Positions 60,304 through 64,000 of a stretch of DNA of 64,000 bases are shown piece by piece. Location of the stretch: NCBI RefSeq assembly GCF_014529535.1, contig NW_023503292.1:1337354-1401353 (forward strand), read 5' to 3'. Below the pieces are notes generated by a model that ran no database searches, was not told the origin of the DNA, and was given only the letters and a program-made list of their open reading frames with translations. A program made the position numbers and the translations under genes. How positions within the stretch are numbered: the stretch's first letter is position 1; every line of letters starts with the position of its first letter. Source of the DNA: Bradysia coprophila (lineage: Eukaryota; Arthropoda; Insecta; Diptera; Sciaridae).

Positions 60304-61361
60304 TTCGACACCAATTTGAATTTAGCGCGCTGTATAACGGCCGATATATACATTAAACATACCATCGTTGGGGGCTCCAAAGGAAAAGTCGTTGATATGT
60401 GCAGTAATGATGGTTTGTTGGCGCATCTTGTGATGACAGTTCGGGAAAGAAACTGTCTGTTGTTTTGACGAGGGAAGAAAACAGGCATTTTGTACACAGA
60501 ACTGTAACCTTTTACTTTTTGTTACTTATTGATGTTTTTGATTCGAGTAGGAAGACGGGTAATCCTCGTACTTATGAAAATCGTTCACCTCTGGAAAGAA
60601 AATAGGAAATTGCTCCTCTATGACCGCAAAACGTTGCTCTTGTTGGAATTTCCTATTTGCTTCCATCGGTAAAAAAATTACTATTTCGTATCGTCACCGA
60701 CTGACATAGACTTCAAACTATACCTGTAATGTGATGCTTAAAGCGATATGAGGCACTGGTTGGAAATGGATCCGGGTCCTGGAATCCAGGATACGATTTG
60801 AAGAAATAAATTGTTTTATTCGCTGTCACATAAGGAAGTTTGTCGGTAGTAGTACGCGTGAGTGGTCCTCACATGTGAGTCTTGTAAATTTAACAAATAA
60901 AAAAAAAATGAAATCAGACCTAACGGGAAAAATAGCGTCGCAATGCAATATAAGCAATAGTTGTGACAGTCTGCCACCTATATTCCGCAAATTGATAAGG
61001 TTCTTTGAGTTTCATACATCTCAGCTGAGTGAAATTCCGTGAACAACAAAAGTGCTCATGATTCTATTTTAATACTTGTTGTCCATACCAATGTCGATAA
61101 AACGTCCAAATAAATTGATCATTGAAGTTGTCTTAGCCACGCCTTGCATTATGGAGCTTAAGAAATCGTCTCTTCTTTCCGTTTGTTTTATAAACTAAGA
61201 ATTTATCGGCCCATTCTGTATCACTTGATATGTTACTATGTAATGCAATCAAGGTAAATTTTTGAGAACCGACATTCGCCGGCCAGAAATGACGCAAAAT
61301 CTTCGATCAAAAATATATTTTGCAGTCTTATGAAACTAACTCTACTACAGGGAAACTTTGG
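60304..61361. other. Intergenic AT-rich DNA
   Basis: Contains a repeat at about 60592-60675 (GAAAATAGGAAATT .. TTCCATCGGTAAA) shared with 36520-36602. No exon is recognised. Confidence 0.45.
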
Positions 61362-62131
61362 TTAATTATTATTAAACATCACCACCTCGTCCGCAATGAT
61401 ACTCGTACTAAGTCTGGGCTTTCCATCCTGATCGACAACTTCACCATAAGATATTTTACCGGTGATCATTGCTCGTTGTCCTTTCTTGAGGTAACTTAAA
61501 ACGGATTCTCTCAACGTTGGCTTGAATACAACAATTCGATGCCAGTCGGTACGCTGTGCCCAATCACCATTTTCGTATCTATTGAGTACGCAAAAGTCGA
61601 TTGTTCACTTTGGGGTTGAAAATGAGCGAAAAACTGGAATGTCAATAATTTGATGAGTGAACTCACTTGTAATTGTGGTGGGTAGCGACCGAAAATGTGA
61701 CAACAGGATGCTCCTCGTTGCCGCGCTTTTGTGGTTCATTTCCAACACGCCCGAGAAGTGTTACGTTATTGACAGCTGTGGAGGGGTGGTGAGAGACAAT
61801 AAGGAACTAAAATTTAATTGCGGAATACAAATTCGAATACTTTTTTCAACGCGAGCTGGTTGGTCGGCATAATATCGCAGCTGCTGGCAGGCGTTACGCA
61901 AAATATTCGATGTGAACTGAAATGTGAACGTATTTTCTTCAGTATAATTTGTAGAACTGGTACCATTCGAATTATTTTTTACTAGCGTAAGAAACTCCCG
62001 AGAATTTACAACTGAACTGTCGATTTTGTATATGTTCTTCGTTGCGTAGTCTCTAGAACTTGTTTTGACTTGCTTCTTAAGACCAATTTTACTCATATTG
62101 ATTACGTAATTACCTTAATGTTGCGGAGCAT
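61362..62131 (-). CDS. mtSSB: Mitochondrial single-stranded DNA-binding protein
   Basis: Four minus-strand exons (62114-62131, 61841-61916, 61667-61775, 61362-61578) close in frame to 139 residues; the Drosophila protein is of similar size. The first exon is only 18 bp and encodes MLRNIK, followed by an Arg/Gln-rich mitochondrial presequence. The OB-fold domain begins at VNNVTLLGRVGNEPQ and includes PVVTFSVAT, RTDWHRIVVF, KKGQRAMITGKISYGE and TSIIADEVV, all matching SSBP1. It coats single-stranded mtDNA during replication and stimulates the Twinkle helicase and polymerase gamma. The tiny first exon is supported by phase, splice site and ATG but not by transcript evidence. Confidence 0.93.
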
Positions 62132-63766
62132 TTCTGTAATAAATTTTCTAATTGTTATAGCGCCAAGACGGGTTGTACAGCAAAACAATTTCGATTTTAT
62201 GAAAACAATTTTATGCAAGGTGATAACCTCAAATTTCGTGACAATACTCTTTGTTCATCGGTTTATAGCCGGGAAAGTTCATCGGCAATAATCAACTTTT
62301 GCGTTGATTCATTCGATGTAAATGTTGGATACTGGGTTGATAGTGTGACAGTACAATTGTATGGGTCAATTGTTCCAGCTGTTTGCTTTCGGCTTTTGAA
62401 GAAATAAAATAGAGATTGTTCCTCTTTCTAAGGCAAGCCGCGTTCTGTACGCAGTGCCGTCTTTAGATTTTGGGCGCCATTGGGCAATTGGAAAAATGGG
62501 CGCCAATTTATTAAAGTTAAATTTTTTTAAAGAATTTCGGGCGTCATTTTCTTCTGCTCCTATTCGTTTACCGAAATAGGAAATTCCAATAAGAGCTTGG
62601 TCAGAGCGAAGCGAGAGCCGTAATTCGATCGAATTGGAATTTTATTTTTATTTTCCCAAGGCGAACACAAACTGCTACAACTCAATAGTGTGGTTGCTCC
62701 CAGAACAGACACGAGAATAGAATTTAAATAAAAGACCTCCACGACACAGTAGTCCGAAATTCTCATATAAATTCACTTTTTTATGTTAGGATAGGTTTGT
62801 TTCAGGTAAATGCCAATTTTCATCCACAGAAGGCAACTTAACATCAACTTTCAGGTTGCCGAAAATTTACAAAGAAATTGGTTGACGTTTAGGTTATGAT
62901 CGCCTCTGTGTACGAAATCGTTGTTGTTCGTGTTGTCAAAATTCGGGGCTACAGTTATTCGGAACAAACCCATAGGCAACTGCGTTACGGACGTTCCACA
63001 TACAAAAGGGGCCAAACAGCCGTTAAAAAAATCTGTTCTTGTGCCTGTTATTGTAGTGCGTTGGTGGTGGTTACCTCATCTGATTTCCACTACTCGATTG
63101 AGTTGCCACTGTGAAAGTTTTAAACTCAACCGCAGACAGATTTGTAAAAGAAAGCACCATTTGATTCAATCGGTTCAAGTAAAGATAAGTATAGATGTTT
63201 CGCACAAGGCCTACCGGCAAAAGCATTACTGGTAGCACATCAGAGATGGGACTGTAGGTTTGTCGCTCAACTTTTACCTATAGTAACGAGAAAATATTTA
63301 GGTGGTGAAAGGGTCAAAGAGTAGAGCCATAAAGCTTTGTGTGTTGTTGAGGCTATTATTATGAACGCATCGTTTTTCATCTGGGCATTTTCACTGAAAA
63401 TTAACTGAACTAACAATAAAAACCTAACTAAATTTAACTAAAAGAGGACAGGGACAAAAAAACATTTTCCCCACTGAATTGTCAATTTTTAGAGTGAGAA
63501 AAAATATTCATTTCTTTCTCAGCGCATTTCAGTGTATTATACAGAAGAAGAGAATTTACACAAACATTTCATTCACATTCAAAAATGACAATAGCGCGGT
63601 GACCATTCAGTAGAATTTTCAATTCAATATGGTTTACTGGGTTCGTTCATCGTTGATTCATTTTGGGTTCAAAATGTACTGATGATTCCATTAGTAGGTG
63701 GCCTGTAGTTGATCAGTGTTGTTCGTAGTCTTGTTCAGTTTTTTTTAATTAATTAACAACGTCAAG
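62132..63766. other. Intergenic between divergent mtSSB and enolase-phosphatase
   Basis: About 62565-62640 contains CAGAGCGAAGCGAGAGCCGT, related to the 58-bp repeats at 37812 and 38535, next to AATAGGAAATTCCAAT. About 63262-63335 is shared with the intron at 15528. The ORFs at 62896-63235 look spurious. Promoters for both flanking genes must be here. Confidence 0.45.
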
Positions 63767-64000
63767 ATGCCCATCAAAGTTATTGTTACAGATATCGAAG
63801 GAACAACCACTTCCATTTCTTTCGTTAAGGTAATTGCATTGCATTTTTCTATTAAATTACTTTTCCCATTTTGTAACAAAAACGAATTTCAATGGCGTGA
63901 CGGTGTACGAGGGAAAAGTTGTCAGCCGGCTTTTTCTTTGTATGTCTGTTTCTGAGCCGTTTGTTTGAAACGGCAGATCTAGTTGCCTTAAATATAATAT
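63767..64000 (+). CDS. Enoph: Enolase-phosphatase E1, first exon (runs out of the window)
   Basis: Exon 1 (63767-63829) encodes MPIKVIVTDIEGTTTSISFVK followed by a GTAATT donor. DIEGTTT is the HAD-superfamily motif I with the nucleophilic Asp, and the wording TDIEGTTTSISFVK is specific to the E1 (MASA) family of the methionine salvage pathway, which enolises and dephosphorylates diketo-methylthiopentyl phosphate. The next exon (expected to begin near DVLFPY) is not in the window. Divergent from mtSSB. Confidence 0.9.

Overview
This is an AT-rich stretch of an insect nuclear genome, most likely a fly (Diptera). The genes have GT-AG introns, many of them only about 55-70 bp, and every encoded protein I recognise is a conserved animal protein with insect-like sequence. 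The abundance of small inverted-repeat elements and of motifs such as 'gcgaagcgagggcc' would fit a nematoceran such as a fungus gnat, but I cannot prove the genus from the sequence. There is no bacterial operon, CRISPR array or viral genome here.

Layout. Bases 1-10904 hold no recognisable gene. They contain dispersed repeats, nested palindromes and short tandem arrays. A nine-exon gene at 10905-18982 (+) encodes a ZNF106-like protein with C-terminal WD40 repeats. After a repeat block (19511-20750) comes the RNA polymerase II subunit RPB9 (21491-22038, -). A 1.76-kb element with 17-bp terminal inverted repeats and a 6-bp target duplication (22971-24729) follows. Next are a TMEM192-like lysosomal membrane protein (25689-31379, +), whose introns hold several mobile elements including an RTE-type retrotransposon, and, convergent to it, a FAM161-like ciliary protein (31580-34465, -). 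The intergenic region 34466-39176 is crowded with repeats, including a palindromic satellite. A cathepsin F-like cysteine protease with cystatin-like domains spans 39177-49856 (+). Convergent to it is IFT70/TTC30 (50064-52959, -). A foldback-like transposon (53282-55568) lies just upstream of IFT70. Then come a HIF prolyl hydroxylase (EGLN/Hph, 56388-59870, +), a small uncertain ORF, mitochondrial SSB (61362-62131, -) and the first exon of enolase-phosphatase E1 (63767 onward, +), which leaves the window.

The genes are housekeeping or cell-biological and do not form one pathway. Two of them, FAM161-like and IFT70, belong to the cilium/centriole machinery. TMEM192 and cathepsin F share the lysosome. 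Two convergent pairs sit about 200 bp apart at their stop codons. Exon joins were worked out by hand from splice sites and phase. All close in frame except the first join of TMEM192, which is flagged.

The more unusual content is in the non-coding DNA: a foldback element with a palindromic 34-bp minisatellite, a 188-bp-arm hairpin inside a cathepsin intron, candidate Helitron 3' ends with a compensated stem-loop, a three-copy element ending in a GTAC hairpin, and two RTE insertions that are almost identical over their shared part.
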